Origin: an uncultured Verrucomicrobia subdivision 3 bacterium
Lineage (GTDB): Bacteria; Verrucomicrobiota; Verrucomicrobiae; Limisphaerales; UBA11358
Assembly: GCA_903921455.1 (NCBI GenBank)
Contig: CAIXPZ010000149.1
Coordinates: 7,660 to 71,659 of the forward strand
Length of the DNA: 64,000 nucleotides
Reading direction: 5' to 3'
In this document: one piece after another, positions 1 to 9,149 of the stretch
How positions within the stretch are numbered: the first letter of the stretch is position 1
Layout of the letters: the number at the start of each line of letters is the position of its first letter
Notes under the pieces: model-generated
What the model was told of the DNA's origin: nothing
What the model saw: the letters and a program-made list of their open reading frames with translations, nothing else
The model's database searches: none
Translations under genes and position numbers: made by a program

Positions 1-474
1 ATCTGCGAATTGTCCGCTTTCAAGTTGATGGCGGCGCGGGCGCAGCCGGAGTTGCAGCAGCGGATTCTCGACAATCCCTACACGCACGGCGAAATCAAAA
101 CCCTGGTCGCGTTAGAACAGGAAAACGGCATCGCCTACATCCTGAACTGGGTGAAAAACGGGACGACCCCGAAGCTGGAATCCGCCGCTGCCCGCGGCGC
201 ACCTGTGAAGCCGCCGGTGATGATGTTCACGAACATCCCCGCCGCGCTGCCGTCGGCGTTGAAGCTGGGCGGGCTGATGCTCGAAGGCGAGAACCGCCGC
301 GCTATCCTCAGCGGCGTATCGTTCGCGCCGGGCGAGACGAAGGCGGTGAAATTGCAAAGCCGCACCGTGCGGGTCCGGTGCCGGGAAATTCTCGCGGACC
401 GCGCGGTGCTGGAGGTGGACGGTCGAACCGCGCCGCTCACACTGAAAATCGGCGAGGAAGCATTTGTGCCGTGA
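1..474 (+). CDS. C-terminal part of an unrecognised protein (5' end outside window)
   Basis: The reading frame is open from the first base, so the true start lies upstream and only about 157 residues are visible. The N-terminal part of the fragment looks helical. The C-terminal 80 residues are rich in beta-prone stretches, with a repeated 'AILSG..F..GE.K.V' pattern followed by a short VRVRC...VEVDG segment, as in small beta-barrel domains of secretion or pilus assembly proteins (GspC/PilP-like). That resemblance is only impressionistic. It ends 27 bases before the convergent FmdB gene. Function not assigned. Confidence 0.6.
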   Translation: MCELSAFKLMAARAQPELQQRILDNPYTHGEIKTLVALEQENGIAYILNWVKNGTTPKLESAAARGAPVKPPVMMFTNIPAALPSALKLGGLMLEGENRRAILSGVSFAPGETKAVKLQSRTVRVRCREILADRAVLEVDGRTAPLTLKIGEEAFVP

Positions 475-501
475 CCGGGGCGTCCGTCCGCTGCATTCGT
501 T

Positions 502-735
502 TCAATGGCCTCCGTGGCAATGCCCGCCACAGCAGCCGCCACTGCGGCGGCCCCCGCCGGTTTTCTTGCTCGCGGAAGTATTGTTGCCGGCGCCGGCGGA
601 GGCGAAATTGGATAATTGCTTGTCCAACCGGGTGGAACCGCAGTGCGGGCATTTCGTGCCGTGCCATTCGGCGGAGCGGACGAGCACTTCGGAATCACGA
701 TCACACTGGGCGCAATGGAATTCGTAGATCGGCAT
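502..735 (-). CDS. FmdB-family zinc ribbon protein
   Basis: A 77-residue protein beginning MPIYEFHCAQC, the classic start of the FmdB/CxxC_CXXC_SSSS zinc ribbon family. The two CxxC pairs (C8/C11 and CPHC near residue 29) would bind one zinc ion. The middle region is low-complexity Ser/Ala/Gly, and the tail is Gly/Cys/His-rich, ending CCGGHCHGGH, an additional potential metal site. The frame extends upstream, but the ATG at 733-735 is chosen because the family motif starts there. Family members are often annotated as putative regulatory proteins. The exact role is unknown. Confidence 0.85.
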   Translation of the reverse strand: MPIYEFHCAQCDRDSEVLVRSAEWHGTKCPHCGSTRLDKQLSNFASAGAGNNTSASKKTGGGRRSGGCCGGHCHGGH

Positions 736-823
736 GGCGTCAAAGTAGTCCGCCGGGCGGGAATGTTCAAGCGTGGGGCGTAACCGGGCCAGCGATGCCG
801 ACCATACCGCGAACGCGGTAACC

Positions 824-1405
824 TCAAAGATTGAGCGTCCGATAGAAACGCTGGTGGTAGCTGGCAGCGTTGACGTCCACAAATACAAAGGGCAGGGTGT
901 TGGTCTGAATCGAAACCCAATCGCGCAGGTTGGTGGAGGCTTGAACGACACAGGACTGGCCCGGCACCCCGGAAACTGCAAAATTGAATTGCCCGCCGGC
1001 AAGGCTGGGTGCCGCAAGCATTATCGGGGCGGGCGGGGTCACCGCCGGAGTGGTCAGCGCAATCACGGCCGCGGCAGTGGTAATGCTGGTTTCGTTGGAC
1101 AAGGCGCTTTCGTTGCCGGTCGCGTCAACCGCCGACGCGGCAAAATAACAAGTCGTCCCATCCGGCAGGTTGTCAATCGTCGCCACATTGGTATTGGCCA
1201 CTGTCACCACGGCGGAATAGTCGTGACTCGCCGTGCCATAGTGAATCCGGTAACCTGCGACAGCGGAGCCGACACTGGCATCCCAAGTCAGCGTGAGGCT
1301 TTGACTTGCCAGAACGGGAAGTTGAAGAAACAACACCAGCGCGCTGCAAAAAATCAAATTCGAGACAAACCACTTCGTCCGAACACTTGCGGAACTACAG
1401 GACAT
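824..1405 (-). CDS. Secreted fibronectin type III domain protein
   Basis: A 193-residue exported protein. Residues 1-33 form a signal peptide (hydrophobic core LIFCSALVLFLQLPVLA, then the mature start at SQSL). Residues about 35-110 are a fibronectin type III fold: LTLTWDAS at the start, AGYRIHYGT in the middle, and a CYFAASAVD..GNESALSNE strand typical of the last half of FN3. Residues about 130-193 are a second beta module with 'VVQASTNLRDW' and a terminal 'RFYRTLNL', which recurs in other secreted proteins of this window. No catalytic residues are visible. A role in surface or glycan binding is plausible but inferred. Confidence 0.8.
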   Translation of the reverse strand: MSCSSASVRTKWFVSNLIFCSALVLFLQLPVLASQSLTLTWDASVGSAVAGYRIHYGTASHDYSAVVTVANTNVATIDNLPDGTTCYFAASAVDATGNESALSNETSITTAAAVIALTTPAVTPPAPIMLAAPSLAGGQFNFAVSGVPGQSCVVQASTNLRDWVSIQTNTLPFVFVDVNAASYHQRFYRTLNL

Positions 1406-1585
1406 ACCATCCCTAATGCAGCCGGCATGCCAGTATGTTTTAGGACCGGTTTATTTCGGAAAATCTGATCCGCGAAATACGACGGCCGCTGGATGGGAAG
1501 CCGGAAACATTTTGTAACCGCTTAAAATTCAGTGGGCGTAATTAGCGGGCCGGAGAAAATATTTTTAAAAGAAAAAAGCCGAATG

Positions 1586-1624
1586 TTTTACCGGGGAAAT
1601 TTGCCGGGTTTTATTCCGGTAAAA
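1586..1624. repeat. Inverted repeat in the 288-bp gap between two minus-strand genes
   Basis: Perfect 9-bp arms TTTTACCGG (1586-1594) and CCGGTAAAA (1616-1624) with a 21-bp spacer lie in the AT-rich gap 1406-1693. The gap holds no open frame I would call a gene. The repeat lies downstream of nothing on the plus strand and upstream of the FN3 gene on the minus strand, so it could be an operator or a structured leader. There is no clear T-run, so I do not call it a terminator. Confidence 0.35.
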
Positions 1625-1693
1625 TTGTCCTGATAAAAGGCAGCGCCTCACAAGAACGCTACACGCCGGCCGGTCAATCACCGCGCCGCTGGT

Positions 1694-2779
1694 TCACCAC
1701 GCCCGGGCGTATTGATTGGGCGGAGTCAACTGGTAACCGAGCGCCTTCGCGGCGTGCGCCGGCCAATACGGATCGCGCAAATATTCCCGCGCCAGCAACA
1801 CGATGTCCGCCTGGCCATTGCGGATTATGTCGTCCGCCTGCCGGGGTTCGGTGATGAAACCGACGGCGGCCGTCGCGAGGGCTGCGCCGAGCCGAACTTT
1901 TTCGGCGAAAGGCACTTGGTAGCCGGGCTTAACAGCGATTTTTGCGTCCGGCACGAGGCCACCGGAACTGCAATCCACCAAATCCACGCCCGCGGCCTTC
2001 AGCAACTTCGCCAAGGCGATGCTGTCCTCGATCTGCCAACCGCCTTCCATCCAGTCAATTGCCGAAATCCGCACCGTCAGCGGCAGGTGATCCGGCCAAA
2101 CCTGGCGCACCGCGCGCGTGGTATCGAGCAGCAGGCGGATGCGATTCTCAAAACTGCCACCGTACTGATCCGTGCGGTGATTGGTCAGCGGCGACAGGAA
2201 TGAATTAAACAGATACCCATGCGCCGCATGGAGTTCCAGCCAATCAAAACCCGCCGTCAAGGCTCGTTTCGCCGTGGCGACAAACTCATGCTGCACGCGG
2301 GCAATGTCGGCCAGCGTCATCGCGCGCGGCACCCTGGTCAATTCGCCACCAAACGCCAGGGCGCTCGGGGCAATGGTTGGCCAGCCGCCCTGCGCCTCGG
2401 ATAAATGCGCGCCGCCGTTCCACGGCAAAGCCGCCGACGCCTTGCGCCCGGCATGGGCAATCTGAATGCCGGCCACCGCGCCGTGTTCCTTCATAAACTT
2501 CGCGAGACGAGCCAGCGGCTCGATATGCCGGTCGCTCCACAAACCGAGACAGCCCGGCGTGATGCGGCCCTCCGGCGCAACTGCCGTAGCCTCAACGATG
2601 ACCAATCCCGCGCCGCCAACCGCGCGCGACCCCAGATGGACATAATGCCAGTCGTTGGCAAAGCCGTCCGCCGCCGAGTATTGGCACATCGGCGAAACGC
2701 CGATGCGATTGCGCAGCGTGATTGAGCGGAGGGTGAGCGGAGAAAACAGGTGCGGAGGGGAAGTTGAATCATTAGCCAT
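1694..2779 (-). CDS. namA: Old Yellow Enzyme family NADH:flavin oxidoreductase (YqjM/NamA-like)
   Basis: A 361-residue FMN-dependent TIM-barrel ene-reductase that would reduce activated C=C bonds using NAD(P)H. Diagnostic residues of the YqjM class are present: the redox-sensing Cys in SPMCQYS near residue 30, HAGRK, the substrate-binding pair HAAH in 'LELHAAHGYL', and the signature FLSPLTNxRTDxYGG. Length matches the family (about 340-370). The frame begins 18 codons earlier, but the ATG at 2777-2779 gives the family N-terminus. It follows the spherulin-like gene by 54 bases and is probably cotranscribed with it. Substrate unknown. Confidence 0.88.
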   Translation of the reverse strand: MANDSTSPPHLFSPLTLRSITLRNRIGVSPMCQYSAADGFANDWHYVHLGSRAVGGAGLVIVEATAVAPEGRITPGCLGLWSDRHIEPLARLAKFMKEHGAVAGIQIAHAGRKASAALPWNGGAHLSEAQGGWPTIAPSALAFGGELTRVPRAMTLADIARVQHEFVATAKRALTAGFDWLELHAAHGYLFNSFLSPLTNHRTDQYGGSFENRIRLLLDTTRAVRQVWPDHLPLTVRISAIDWMEGGWQIEDSIALAKLLKAAGVDLVDCSSGGLVPDAKIAVKPGYQVPFAEKVRLGAALATAAVGFITEPRQADDIIRNGQADIVLLAREYLRDPYWPAHAAKALGYQLTPPNQYARAW

Positions 2780-2833
2780 AGCGCGGACAAAGTAGGCTGG
2801 AACGGACAAAGTGCAAGCCGATGACCGAGCCAA

Positions 2834-3799
2834 TCACTGGCGCGTCCGATAAAACCGCCTAACCACATTGGTCGCAGTCGTATCGGTCACGGTGATTCGG
2901 TTCGTGGCCGTGCTGACCGTTGAAATCACCGACCAGCTCACCAGATTCGAGGTCGCCTCCAGCTCATACGCGCCGGGCGCGCCGTCGATTTGCAAGGCGG
3001 GCACGCCATTGGTGGGCGTAACTAATTTCAACCGCGTCGCGGGCTGGGAGAGGTTCAGCGAGCGGACGTAGTCAACCTCGTTGGTCCAATAAGCCGGCAG
3101 CCGGTCGTAAGGGTTTCCCGCACTGTTGTTTCCATCCGTCACAAAAATCCAGCCGGCGTTCCGGCTCGCGGCAAGGTTAACTAGGTTGGTCATCGCGGCG
3201 GCGTTGGTCACGGCGTAGGCCACATGGCAAAACTGGCGGGCCAGATGATTCGTCACCCAGCCGTCCGGCACATAGGCCGGATAATTCGTGGCGTCGTTCT
3301 CAAACGTCATCAACCCATCCACCGTGCTGAGATACGGCTCCGGCGCGGTCGTGCCGGGATTGCCGAAGACCAGCAGGTTGGTCCCCTTTGTCTGGATGAA
3401 GGCAGACAGCCCGGCGTAATAATTGTAATGGTTCGTGCCCGGATCGTTCGCCATCTCGTCCACGAAAATGCCGTCGAGCGGATACCAATTGAAGAAAGTC
3501 GTGATATCCGCCTGGATGGCGTTGGGGTCACGCGTGGCAGAGGCGGAAGAGACGTAGCCCAGCACCTTGCCGCCGGCCGCGCGTAGGCTGTTCACCACGG
3601 ATACGTAATTCGGATCCTGAACCAAGCCGGGGCCGCTGCCGGGGTTCATGATGACCACCAGCGGCACGCGCGACGCGGCAAAATTCAGGCCGTCCCAAAA
3701 CGTCGGCGGATAAAAATAAGCCGGCACGAGCAGTCCCATCGGCGCCGCTTTCAGGCTGAAGGCCAGCGCGCAGCCAACGATCCAAGCCAGGGGTCTCAT
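2834..3799 (-). CDS. Secreted spherulation-specific family 4 protein
   Basis: A 321-residue exported protein. The start at 3797-3799 gives a signal peptide (MRPLAWIVGCALAFSLKA). Residues about 20-240 match the Spherulin4 family, a TIM-barrel fold of unknown activity related to glycosidases: LLVPAYFYPP, VVIMNPGSGPG, GKVLGYVSSA and a YPLDGIFVDEM strand whose acidic residues are candidates for catalysis. Residues about 260-321 are the same 'ATSNLVSW...RRFYRT' beta module seen at the C-terminus of the FN3 protein. Possibly an extracellular polysaccharide-active enzyme. This is inferred from fold only. Confidence 0.8.
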   Translation of the reverse strand: MRPLAWIVGCALAFSLKAAPMGLLVPAYFYPPTFWDGLNFAASRVPLVVIMNPGSGPGLVQDPNYVSVVNSLRAAGGKVLGYVSSASATRDPNAIQADITTFFNWYPLDGIFVDEMANDPGTNHYNYYAGLSAFIQTKGTNLLVFGNPGTTAPEPYLSTVDGLMTFENDATNYPAYVPDGWVTNHLARQFCHVAYAVTNAAAMTNLVNLAASRNAGWIFVTDGNNSAGNPYDRLPAYWTNEVDYVRSLNLSQPATRLKLVTPTNGVPALQIDGAPGAYELEATSNLVSWSVISTVSTATNRITVTDTTATNVVRRFYRTRQ

Positions 3800-3858
3800 A
3801 TCGGAAAGGTTAACCAAAACGCAACGTGGGCGGGAAAAAATGACCATTCGCAGGCAGC

Positions 3859-4599
3859 TCACCAGGGGCGTGCGCCTTTGAGCTGTTTTTTCTCGCGCGG
3901 ATCTTTTTCCCGCGCCTGGCCGGCGCGGATTTGCATGCGAAAGGGCGGCTCAGCTTCCGGCGGCAACGGCACGGGCGAAGGCGCCGCGGCCGGTTCCACC
4001 GCCGGGCCGGCGTCCACAATCCTGCTGATGACGGACAGAAGTTCCGTGCGGCCGTGACCCGTCTCAGACGAACATTGAAAAATATCCGGCAACTGCTCGA
4101 ACCAGCCCGCAATGCGTTCCTGGAAAGCCGTAATGTTCGCCTGGACCTGCTCAGACGTGCCGCGATCCGTCTTGGTGAACACGATCACGAACGGCAGGGC
4201 GTGGCTCGCGAGCCATTGCACGAATTCCAGATCGATGGGCTGCGGTTCCAGTCCGGAATCAATCAGCAGAAACACGCAGCAGAGATTCGGCCGGTGCTTC
4301 AGGTAATTCGCCACCGCCCGGTTGAACTGTGAGACATGCTTCCGCGAGCCTTCGGCGTAGCCGTAGCCGGGCAAGTCCACCAGCCGCCACGTCTTGCCCA
4401 TCTTGAAAAAATTGATGAGCTTCGTAAACCCCGGGGTCGGCGAAACGCGCGCCAGCCGCTCGACGCCCGCAAGGGTGTTCAGCAGCGACGACTTGCCGAC
4501 ATTCGAGCGGCCGATGAAGGCGAATTCCGGCAGGGACTCGTCCGGGCACGAAGCCAGGTCGGGCGCGCTGCGATCAAAGATGGCGGATGAAATATTCAC
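3859..4599 (-). CDS. engB: Ribosome biogenesis GTP-binding protein EngB/YsxC
   Basis: TrmE-Era-EngA-EngB-Septin GTPase required for large ribosomal subunit assembly. G1 is GRSNVGKSS, G3 is DLPGYG and G4 is TKTD, all in the expected order within about 200 residues. The C-terminal 50 residues are a Pro/Ala-rich and then basic tail not found in the E. coli protein. I use the GTG at 4597-4599 (NISSAIFDRSAPDL follows), since the alternative TTG 17 codons upstream gives an N-terminus longer than usual. It lies 60 bases upstream of the spherulin-like gene on the same strand. Confidence 0.92.
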   Translation of the reverse strand: MNISSAIFDRSAPDLASCPDESLPEFAFIGRSNVGKSSLLNTLAGVERLARVSPTPGFTKLINFFKMGKTWRLVDLPGYGYAEGSRKHVSQFNRAVANYLKHRPNLCCVFLLIDSGLEPQPIDLEFVQWLASHALPFVIVFTKTDRGTSEQVQANITAFQERIAGWFEQLPDIFQCSSETGHGRTELLSVISRIVDAGPAVEPAAAPSPVPLPPEAEPPFRMQIRAGQAREKDPREKKQLKGARPW

Positions 4600-4671
4600 G
4601 ATGGCAAACCGATTACCTATTGTGGCAGCAATCAACCTTAACTGATACAACGAAATTCAAAAGCCGGATAA

Positions 4672-5193
4672 CTACAACACGCCCGGCTGGTTCCCCTGAC
4701 TTTTCAAAAGCTCCTGCCGCGCGCGGATGGTCGCGGCTTCTTCGCGGATATTGACCAGTGAAAGTTGCGTCGCATGAAACAGGTTCACACAGCCACCGAC
4801 CAAACCGGCCACACCCACAATTCCGAGCAGCAAACCCACACCGACAACCACGCGCAGCGCAAATTCGCTGCCCAGCTGTCCCGCCACCGCACCGAGCAGC
4901 GTCACCAGCGTCGCCGTCACAAAAGCGCCCAGCGCCACGTAAATGAAATGCAGGGCGCGCAACAGCATGGACGCCTGGCGCTCCACGCGGTTCACGTGCT
5001 CCAGAAATTTCGCCCCGCGCGGGTGCGTCTCGCGTTCGGACTCCTTCCACAGCTCGCGCATCGACTCGCGCGTGCGCAGGAGGCGGTTGATGGTGCTCAG
5101 CGCCAGCAGGCACGAGGCGTTCGTGAGCAACGCCGGCGCCGCGATGAACGTCAGCACCGCGAACGGATTATTGGTCAGGAGATTGGGTCCCAT
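4672..5193 (-). CDS. DUF2721 family membrane protein
   Basis: A 173-residue inner-membrane protein. There is a hydrophobic segment near the N-terminus (AVLTFIAAPALLTNASCLLAL), a charged cytoplasmic loop with LRTRE and a coiled region (residues 40-75), then two further hydrophobic segments (residues about 80-105 and 112-138). The layout and the 'NASCLLALS..NR' start match the DUF2721 family. The ATG at 5191-5193 is the only sensible start. The gap to the divergent esterase gene is 145 bases. Function unknown in the family. Confidence 0.8.
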   Translation of the reverse strand: MGPNLLTNNPFAVLTFIAAPALLTNASCLLALSTINRLLRTRESMRELWKESERETHPRGAKFLEHVNRVERQASMLLRALHFIYVALGAFVTATLVTLLGAVAGQLGSEFALRVVVGVGLLLGIVGVAGLVGGCVNLFHATQLSLVNIREEAATIRARQELLKSQGNQPGVL

Positions 5194-5338
5194 AATTCTT
5201 GGTCAAGCCAGCCACGACGGATAATTACGTCCAATCCCGCGCGCCCGTCAACCCTCGATCTGGTATATCGGCGGTAATTTCGTAATCTTGACCGCCGGCC
5301 CAACGTCTGGTGAACGCGATGCCACCGGCCAACGAAAT

Positions 5339-6442
5339 ATGAAACCAACCAGACTGATCCAGGCGGCCGCAGTCCTCGGCGCGGTGCTAAATCTGGCCGC
5401 CGCGCCCGCGCGCCCGACGCCACCCACGCGCGATCCGCACACACCGGGCTTGGTCGCGGCCACGGAATTGCCGGATGGCGCGGTGCCAGCGGCGGATGCG
5501 GAGGGTAATTTCATCATCGGCCCGACCCACCCGCCCGCACCAGAGATGGCCACCAACGCGCTGGAAGGAAAAGTGTATGCTTTCACCCTGCATTCGGCGG
5601 ACAGCAAGATTTACCCCGGCATCGCGCGCGCCACCAACACGTTCGGCACACCGGATCCCGCCGACCCGGCCAAACTCATCGTCACCACCAGCCAGCCCGC
5701 GCCTTACACGCGCAAGGTGGCGGTTTATGTGCCCAAAGATTACGTCGCCGGCACCGCCGCCCCGTTCATTGTGGGGGCGGATGGGCCGGACAAACTTTTG
5801 TTCACGGCGCTGGATCATTTGATCGCGGAGAAAAAAGTTCCCGCGATGATCGCCATTGCCATTGGCAACGGCGGCGGCGACGCGCAGGGCAGCGAGCGCG
5901 GTCGGGAATACGACACATTGTCCGGCCGCTACGCCGAGTTCGTGGAAACCGAGGTTTTGCCGCTCGTGGAGAAACAATGCGGCATCACGCTGACCAAGAA
6001 TCCCGACGCCCGCGCGACGATGGGCACCAGTTCCGGCGGGGCCTGCGCCTGGAGCATGGCGTGGTATCATCCCGACTGGTATCACCGCGTGCTGACGTAT
6101 TCCGGCACATTCGTGAACCAGCAGTGGCCACCGGATCCGGCGACACCGCACGGCGCGTGGGGTTATCACGAGCAGCTCATTCCGCAGAATTCCACCAAAC
6201 CCATCCGGATCTGGCTGGAAGTCGGCGACCGCGATCTGCTCAATCCAAATGTCATGCGCGACGGAATGCACGACTGGGTGCTGGCCAACGAGAACATGGC
6301 GCAAGCGCTCGCCGCCAAGGGCTATCATTATCAATTCGTCTTCGCCCGCAACGCCGGCCATGGCGACCGCGGCGTAAAGCAGCAAACCCTGCCCGAAGCC
6401 CTCGAATGGCTCTGGCACGACTACCCGCGAGTGACAAAGTAA
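5339..6442 (+). CDS. Secreted alpha/beta-hydrolase esterase (esterase D/IroE-like)
   Basis: A 367-residue exported hydrolase. Residues 1-22 are a signal peptide (MKPTRLIQAAAVLGAVLNLAAA). The catalytic domain starts at about residue 60 with 'YTRKVAVYVPKDY'. The nucleophile elbow is GTSSGG (Ser of MGTSSGGACAW), followed by VGDRDL (acid) and AGHGDRG (His), the usual Ser-Asp-His order of the putative esterase family that includes Fes/IroE and feruloyl/acetyl esterases. The ATG at 5339 is preferred over an upstream in-frame start because it opens the signal peptide. A role in removing acyl groups from polysaccharide is a fair inference. The substrate cannot be read from the sequence. Confidence 0.85.
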   Translation: MKPTRLIQAAAVLGAVLNLAAAPARPTPPTRDPHTPGLVAATELPDGAVPAADAEGNFIIGPTHPPAPEMATNALEGKVYAFTLHSADSKIYPGIARATNTFGTPDPADPAKLIVTTSQPAPYTRKVAVYVPKDYVAGTAAPFIVGADGPDKLLFTALDHLIAEKKVPAMIAIAIGNGGGDAQGSERGREYDTLSGRYAEFVETEVLPLVEKQCGITLTKNPDARATMGTSSGGACAWSMAWYHPDWYHRVLTYSGTFVNQQWPPDPATPHGAWGYHEQLIPQNSTKPIRIWLEVGDRDLLNPNVMRDGMHDWVLANENMAQALAAKGYHYQFVFARNAGHGDRGVKQQTLPEALEWLWHDYPRVTK

Positions 6443-6478
6443 TGCGGATACGCCGGAATAGTCCGCGCCGGATCCGAT

Positions 6479-7852
6479 CTAATTCCCGTAGTTGAACGGA
6501 TCAGACAACTTTGCATCGGTCGCCATATTCGTGTCGGTAAGCGTCTTGAGGAAGGCCACCAGCGCATCCTTCTGCGGCGGCGTCAGGTTCAGGCGGCGCA
6601 CCGAGCCGTCCGGGTTGCGCAACGGCGGCGAAAGATTCGGATTGTCCACCACGCCGGAATTATAGAACTCCACGACCTGGTTCAGGTTCGTGAAGCGGCC
6701 GTCGTGCATGTAGGGCGCGGTCAACACGATGTTGCGCAGCGACGGCACCTTGAACTTGCCCAGATCGCCCGCGTTGCCGGTGATGCCGCCCACGCCGGTG
6801 TCCCCGTAGGGAAATTCCAGACCGTTGTTGTTGACGGCCGGCCCGGGAACAAAATTATCCGTGCCATGACACCCCGCGCAGGTGGCATTGCCGATTTGCC
6901 CGAGGAAAAGCTGCCGGCCCAGGTTTTCCTGCGCCGTGAAGTTCGCAAAATTATTCGACACCCCCAGGTCGTATTTGGATTGCACGGAAATGATGGAGCG
7001 GACGAATTGGGCCAGCGCGCGGGAGATGCGGTTGGTGTTGATGTCGGTGGTGCCGAACGCCTGCGCAAAGAGATTCGTGTAGAACGGCTCGGCGGCGAGG
7101 CGGTTCGTCAGCGCGGCGAGGGTCATGCCCATCTCGATCGGATTCTGGATCGGGCCGAGCACCTGATCTTCCAGCGTGTTGGCGCGCTCGTCCCAGAAGA
7201 AGTGCCGGCGCTGATACCAGCGGGCGTTGCTCAAGCCCATCGCGTTGCGCGTGCCCGGGCTGCCGTCATAGCCCACGCTGAACTGGCGCGGATCGGAGAA
7301 ACCGTGCGCCTGCTGATGGCACGATGAACAGGAAATCGTCTGGTTCGTCGACAGCCGCTTGTCATAAAACAACACGCGGCCCAGCGTCGCGCCCGCGTCC
7401 GTCACCAGATTATTCGGCGGCGTGTTGTCCTGCGCGAGGATGGGGTTGACCGCGAAGCTCGCGGGCAGAACCGGCGCGGCATAATTGAACGCCGTTGCCG
7501 GCAAGCCGAGCGCATTCGTCGTCGTGCTCGCGATGGTCTGGAGTGTCGCGTCGTAAAAAGCGCGGTAATAAACATTTGCCCCCGGGTCATTCGTATAGGT
7601 GCGTTGGTAAAAACCGTTGAAGACTTTCAGCATTTCCAGCTCCGTCCAGCCCGTGAGGTTGCTGGAGCTTTGGATGATCCAGACTTGATTGCCCGAGTTG
7701 CTGATGCTCAACGTCGCCATCCCGGCGTTGGTCTGGGTGAGGCTCAAGAGCGCGCCCGGGGCAACGGTTGGCAGGGTGTCGGCTTGAAGCGTCAACGCCA
7801 GAGCGAAGACGATGGCAAGGCCGGCGAAGGTTTGGGTGATATTCGCTTTCAT
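6479..7852 (-). CDS. Secreted di-haem cytochrome c peroxidase with N-terminal beta module
   Basis: A 457-residue periplasmic or secreted protein. Signal peptide at residues 1-24. Residues 30-105 carry the 'IQSSSNLTGW...YYRAFYD' module shared with two neighbouring secreted proteins. The remainder is a cytochrome c peroxidase (CcpA/MauG) domain pair with haem sites SCSSCH (near residue 175) and CAGCH (near residue 325), plus LGRVLFYDKRLS, WDERANTLEDQ and APYMHDGRF family motifs. It would reduce H2O2 or perform MauG-like oxidation using c-type haems. ATG at 7850-7852. The 36-base gap to the convergent esterase gene leaves little room for regulation. Confidence 0.88.
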   Translation of the reverse strand: MKANITQTFAGLAIVFALALTLQADTLPTVAPGALLSLTQTNAGMATLSISNSGNQVWIIQSSSNLTGWTELEMLKVFNGFYQRTYTNDPGANVYYRAFYDATLQTIASTTTNALGLPATAFNYAAPVLPASFAVNPILAQDNTPPNNLVTDAGATLGRVLFYDKRLSTNQTISCSSCHQQAHGFSDPRQFSVGYDGSPGTRNAMGLSNARWYQRRHFFWDERANTLEDQVLGPIQNPIEMGMTLAALTNRLAAEPFYTNLFAQAFGTTDINTNRISRALAQFVRSIISVQSKYDLGVSNNFANFTAQENLGRQLFLGQIGNATCAGCHGTDNFVPGPAVNNNGLEFPYGDTGVGGITGNAGDLGKFKVPSLRNIVLTAPYMHDGRFTNLNQVVEFYNSGVVDNPNLSPPLRNPDGSVRRLNLTPPQKDALVAFLKTLTDTNMATDAKLSDPFNYGN

Positions 7853-7893
7853 GCGCCTACCCTGCATGGATTCACCTTAAGTTAAGATTAAGA

Positions 7894-9003
7894 TTACCTC
7901 GAGACAGCTGCTGCGGAGGCGCGGGAGGGGTCCGCCCGTAGTTGCCCGCAACCGGCGGCCACGTCGATGCCCCGGCGTTGACGGACCGTGCTGGGAATCC
8001 CCGCCGCTTGCAGCACCTGCTTGAACTGTTTCACCGTGTCCGCCGGCGTCGCCGTCCCGGCAAAGCCGCCGGTGGGATTGAGCGGAATCAAATTCACATG
8101 CGCATCCAGGCCTTTCAGCAGCGCGACGAGCCGTTCGGCTTGCGCGGGCGAATCGTTGGTGCCGGCGATCAACGTCCACTCAAAAAAGATGCGCCGTCCC
8201 GTGCGGGCAAAGTAAGTACGACAGGCCGACATCAGTTCGGCGAGCGGCCAGCGGCGGCTTACGGGCACCAGCGCCGAACGTTCCGCCTCCGTCGCGCCGT
8301 GCAGGCTGATGGCGAGATTATACGGCCGCTGTTCGGCGGCGAGCCGCAGGATGCCCGGCACCACGCCAACAGTGCTGATGGTGATCCGGGCCGGGCCGAG
8401 GTTCAGGCCCCGGCGGTCGGAGATGATTTCCAGCGCCGCCATCACGGCCGCGTAATTGTGCAACGGCTCGCCCATGCCCATCAGCACCAGATTGCGCAAC
8501 CGGCCGCGCCCGGCGGCGCGCAAGGCCGACTGGACATGGCGCACTTGCGCCACGATTTCGCCCGGCTGCAGATGCCGCACGAAACCCATCTGGCCCGTGG
8601 CGCAAAAGAGGCAGCCCATCGCGCACCCGGCCTGCGTGCTCAGACACGCGGTTTGGCGACCAGCGTAGCCCATCAACACGGCCTCAATCGTCTGGCCATC
8701 GGCCAGGCGGAGCAGAAATTTACGGGTCAGGCCATCCGCGCTCGCCATGTCCGCAGTTGCCACCAGGGCATCGATGAAGAACCGGCGGCCGGCGCCGACA
8801 TTATCGGTCAACCACCGCCGCAACGGCGGAACGAAATCCGGTTCCGCTGCCAAATCGGTTTTCAAATCGCGCTGCAGCGCGCGCCACAGCGACCGGACGT
8901 GAACCGGCGGCAGCCCGGACGCTACGAATTCCCGTTCCAGCTCCGTGAACGTGAGGTCGAGGAGCGAACGGGGCGCGGCGGGTTTTGCGGGAACGATCGT
9001 CAT
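7894..9003 (-). CDS. rlmN: 23S rRNA (adenine2503-C2)-methyltransferase RlmN
   Basis: Radical SAM methyltransferase that methylates A2503 of 23S rRNA (and A37 of some tRNAs). The cluster-binding motif is CAMGCLFC (C-x3-C-x2-C) near residue 125, preceded by 'ACLSTQAG'. The GMGEPLHN motif, the ISLHGATE segment and the resolving cysteine in the C-terminal 'RGIDVAAGCGQL' are all present. The N-terminal HhH-like segment (LLDLTFTELEREF...) is complete. The start at 9001-9003 (MTIVPAKP) is preferred over an upstream in-frame codon. Length 369 is normal. Confidence 0.95.
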   Translation of the reverse strand: MTIVPAKPAAPRSLLDLTFTELEREFVASGLPPVHVRSLWRALQRDLKTDLAAEPDFVPPLRRWLTDNVGAGRRFFIDALVATADMASADGLTRKFLLRLADGQTIEAVLMGYAGRQTACLSTQAGCAMGCLFCATGQMGFVRHLQPGEIVAQVRHVQSALRAAGRGRLRNLVLMGMGEPLHNYAAVMAALEIISDRRGLNLGPARITISTVGVVPGILRLAAEQRPYNLAISLHGATEAERSALVPVSRRWPLAELMSACRTYFARTGRRIFFEWTLIAGTNDSPAQAERLVALLKGLDAHVNLIPLNPTGGFAGTATPADTVKQFKQVLQAAGIPSTVRQRRGIDVAAGCGQLRADPSRASAAAVSR

Positions 9004-9149
9004 GTCACCGCAAAGTGTGGCGGGTGCGCCCCGCGCTTTCAACTCCAACACAGCGCAGTCAGAGAGCAACAGAGGATATATATTTTCCGAAGGTCACCAT
9101 CGAATTTTTCAACTCACCCCCGGACCGGCTTCGGCGTTATAACAACCCT

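Noticed and set aside
5387..6418. 343-codon minus-strand frame
   Set aside because: Antisense shadow of the secreted esterase, which has an intact catalytic triad and a signal peptide.
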